The notes beneath the pieces are model-generated. The model was not told where the DNA came from. It worked only from the letters and a program-made list of their open reading frames with translations, and ran no database searches. A stretch of 64,000 nucleotides of DNA from Catelliglobosispora koreensis DSM 44566 (GTDB lineage: Bacteria; Actinomycetota; Actinomycetes; Mycobacteriales; Micromonosporaceae), in assembly GCF_000379685.1 (NCBI RefSeq), contig NZ_KB903249.1:885911-949910 (forward strand). The letters are read 5' to 3'. This document shows, piece by piece, positions 62,573 to 64,000 of the stretch. The translations under genes were made by a program, and so were the position numbers. The first letter of the stretch is position 1; each line of letters starts with the position of its first letter.

Positions 62573-63517
62573 ATGCTTGTACAGACTGTTGTAGATACAC
62601 GTCTCGGCTGGGACTACGACCCGACCGGGTCCAGGGTCCGCACGCTCTACGAACGGGCCAAAGAAGGCCAGTGGAAAGTCGAGGACATCGACTGGACGCT
62701 CGACGTTCCGTTTGGGGCACCGCTGCCCGACGACTCGGCGTTCGCCATGTCCGCGTTCGCCGCCTCACCGCTGGCGAAAAGAGGGCGCCCGGCCTGGGAT
62801 GAGTTCCGGTGGGAACTGCAGTCCTGGATGGTCAGCCAGTTCCTGCACGGCGAACAGGCCGCGATGGTGGTGTCCGCGCGCCTAGTCGAAACGATGAAGG
62901 ACCTGGAAAGCAAGTTCTACGCCACGACCCAGGCCGTCGATGAGGCCCGCCACGTCGAAGTGTTCTCCCGCTATCTGCGCGAGAAGGTGCCCGACCCCTA
63001 CCCGGTCTGCGATCCGCTGCGGCTCATGCTCGAAAGCATCCTGTCTGACAGCCGCTGGGACGTCGTCGCCCTCGGCATGCAGATCATGGTCGAAGCCCTC
63101 GCCATGGCCGCGTTCCGGTTGGCCAACAACACCTTCCACGATGAACTCATCAAGAGCATCACCGCCATGGTCGGCCGCGACGAAGCCCGGCACGTGTCCT
63201 TCGGCGTGCTGTCGCTGGCCGGCATCTATGACGAGATGACCAGTGCCGAACGAGCCGAGCGTGAAGAGCTCGTGCTGGAATCGGCCAGCCTGATCCGGCG
63301 CCGCTTCCTGCTGGAAGACATTTGGGAACGCATGGACGTCAACCGGGCCGAGGGCGTCGAATTCGCCGCCTACAACGACCTCATGGTCGCCTACCGGCAA
63401 ACCATTTTCTCGCGCGTCGGCCACTCCCTGGGCCAGATCGGCCTGCTCGGCCCCAACGTGCGCAAAGGCCTGCATCAGCTCGACCTGATGCGCTACAGCG
63501 AGGAGACAAAGCGGTGA
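62573..63517 (+). CDS. Ferritin-like diiron enzyme
   Basis: 314 aa. The iron-ligand pattern is duplicated: HGEQAAMVV ... TQAVDEARHVEVF (about 92-128) and MVEALAMAA ... GRDEARHVSFGVL (about 172-210), i.e. Glu ... DExxH twice, as in ferritin-like oxygenases of the ribonucleotide-reductase R2/AurF superfamily. Such enzymes carry out N-oxygenation, hydroxylation or desaturation. The ATG at 62573 is likely; a GTG at 62552 would add seven residues. The O-methyltransferase gene begins at an overlapping GTGA at its end. Confidence 0.82.
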   Translation: MLVQTVVDTRLGWDYDPTGSRVRTLYERAKEGQWKVEDIDWTLDVPFGAPLPDDSAFAMSAFAASPLAKRGRPAWDEFRWELQSWMVSQFLHGEQAAMVVSARLVETMKDLESKFYATTQAVDEARHVEVFSRYLREKVPDPYPVCDPLRLMLESILSDSRWDVVALGMQIMVEALAMAAFRLANNTFHDELIKSITAMVGRDEARHVSFGVLSLAGIYDEMTSAERAEREELVLESASLIRRRFLLEDIWERMDVNRAEGVEFAAYNDLMVAYRQTIFSRVGHSLGQIGLLGPNVRKGLHQLDLMRYSEETKR

Positions 63518-64000
63518 AGCGGCTGGACTTGGGTTCCATCATGCGCCTGGGGGAGCTGGGCGATTTCATCATCCCGTTCACCCTGCGGGCCGTCAGCGAC
63601 CTCGGCATAGCAGACCTGCTCATCGACGGGCCGATGAGCGTCGCCGACCTCGCCGCCAAAACGCAAGCACACGAGCACTCGCTGCACCGGGCACTGAAAG
63701 CCTTGGCCTGCAAAGCAATCTTCACCGAAACCGAACCCGGGGTCTTCGCGCTGACACCGCTAGCCGAACCGCTGCGCAGCGATCACCCGATGTCGCTCAA
63801 AGACGTGTTCACCCTCCTGCCCTCCGACGCGCAGGCCTGGGCGCATTTGAGTCACACGCTGCGCACCGGCGAGCCCGCGTTCGACCAGGCACACGGCACC
63901 GACTACTGGACCTATCTGGCCGCGCACCAAGACGAAAGCGTGCGCGTCGATCTGTGGATGCGCAGCATCAACCACCTGCACCTGCGCACTGTCCTGCCCT
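63514..64000 (+). CDS. O-methyltransferase, N-terminal part, cut by the window edge
   Basis: The GTG at 63514 overlaps the previous stop. At least 162 residues are visible without a stop. The beginning (IMRLGELGDFIIPFTLRAVSDLGIADLLIDGPMSVADLAAKTQAHEHSLHRALKALA) is the winged-helix dimerisation domain of hydroxyneurosporene/caffeate-type O-methyltransferases; the SAM-binding motif would lie beyond the window. It is coupled to the diiron gene, suggesting successive oxidation and methylation. Confidence 0.85.
   Translation, partial: MKRLDLGSIMRLGELGDFIIPFTLRAVSDLGIADLLIDGPMSVADLAAKTQAHEHSLHRALKALACKAIFTETEPGVFALTPLAEPLRSDHPMSLKDVFTLLPSDAQAWAHLSHTLRTGEPAFDQAHGTDYWTYLAAHQDESVRVDLWMRSINHLHLRTVLP

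Noticed and set aside
1-64000. CRISPR array
   Set aside because: No regularly spaced repeats of suitable length, and no cas genes. The only dense repeats (43.0-44.5 kb) are short, irregularly spaced and in both orientations.

Overview
The window looks like chromosomal DNA of an actinomycete. The DNA is moderately GC-rich. GTG starts are common and 4-nt ATGA/GTGA gene overlaps are frequent. It also carries a tRNA-Leu gene without an encoded CCA, an actinobacterial XRE-TPR regulator and a replication-relaxation protein. I cannot name a species. By eye, 1-46.6 kb is more mosaic and AT-richer than 46.7-64 kb. A large serine recombinase gene runs into tRNA-Leu(GAG) at 46.6 kb, which suggests that DNA left of the tRNA is, at least in part, an integrated element.

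1-29 kb is a defence-like island. In order it holds: a fragment of a SAP-like protein cut by the left edge; an SF1 helicase with PLD-like and DUF5710-like ends; a ParA ATPase coupled to a small SAP-like protein; a DrmD-like SNF2 helicase with a C-terminal DUF3883-type nuclease-like domain; a cysteine-rich protein; and a RelE-like/UvrD fusion. Then comes a tightly coupled five-gene operon (12295-27332): a DUF1998-type SF2 helicase, an SNF2 helicase, a 1353-aa N6-adenine methyltransferase, McrB and McrC. A PD-(D/E)xK protein follows. Parts recall DISARM, Druantia and McrBC, but the combination fits none of the canonical layouts, and this is my main candidate for an undescribed system.

29-43 kb is a guanidino/peptide natural-product locus. 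It has an S9 peptidase, an XRE regulator, a P450, a PGM1-like ATP-grasp ligase, an arginine amidinotransferase, a second ATP-grasp ligase and an unknown protein, all in one coupled operon from the P450 on. Phosphotransferase, glycosyltransferase, sulfotransferase, acetyltransferase and nucleotidyltransferase genes lie beside it. A palindrome CGGACA-N7-TGTCCG occurs in four intergenic regions here and ties these transcription units into one regulon. A 5-codon minigene followed by a hairpin precedes the P450.

43-46.7 kb is an integrative-element module. It consists of a replication-relaxation protein flanked on both sides by about 13 copies of a CTGAGAGGT(TTT) repeat, one pair forming a perfect 33-bp palindrome, then small coupled ORFs, the serine recombinase and the tRNA.

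46.7-64 kb has an SDR, a heterodimeric ABC exporter, two aldehyde dehydrogenases, an alcohol dehydrogenase and DoxX. A second biosynthetic cluster follows: acyl-CoA dehydrogenase-like enzyme, methyltransferase, carrier protein, FMN reductase plus FMNH2-dependent monooxygenase, stand-alone condensation domain, ferritin-like diiron enzyme, and an O-methyltransferase cut by the right edge. A shared ACTCGTAAA motif lies upstream of its transcription units.
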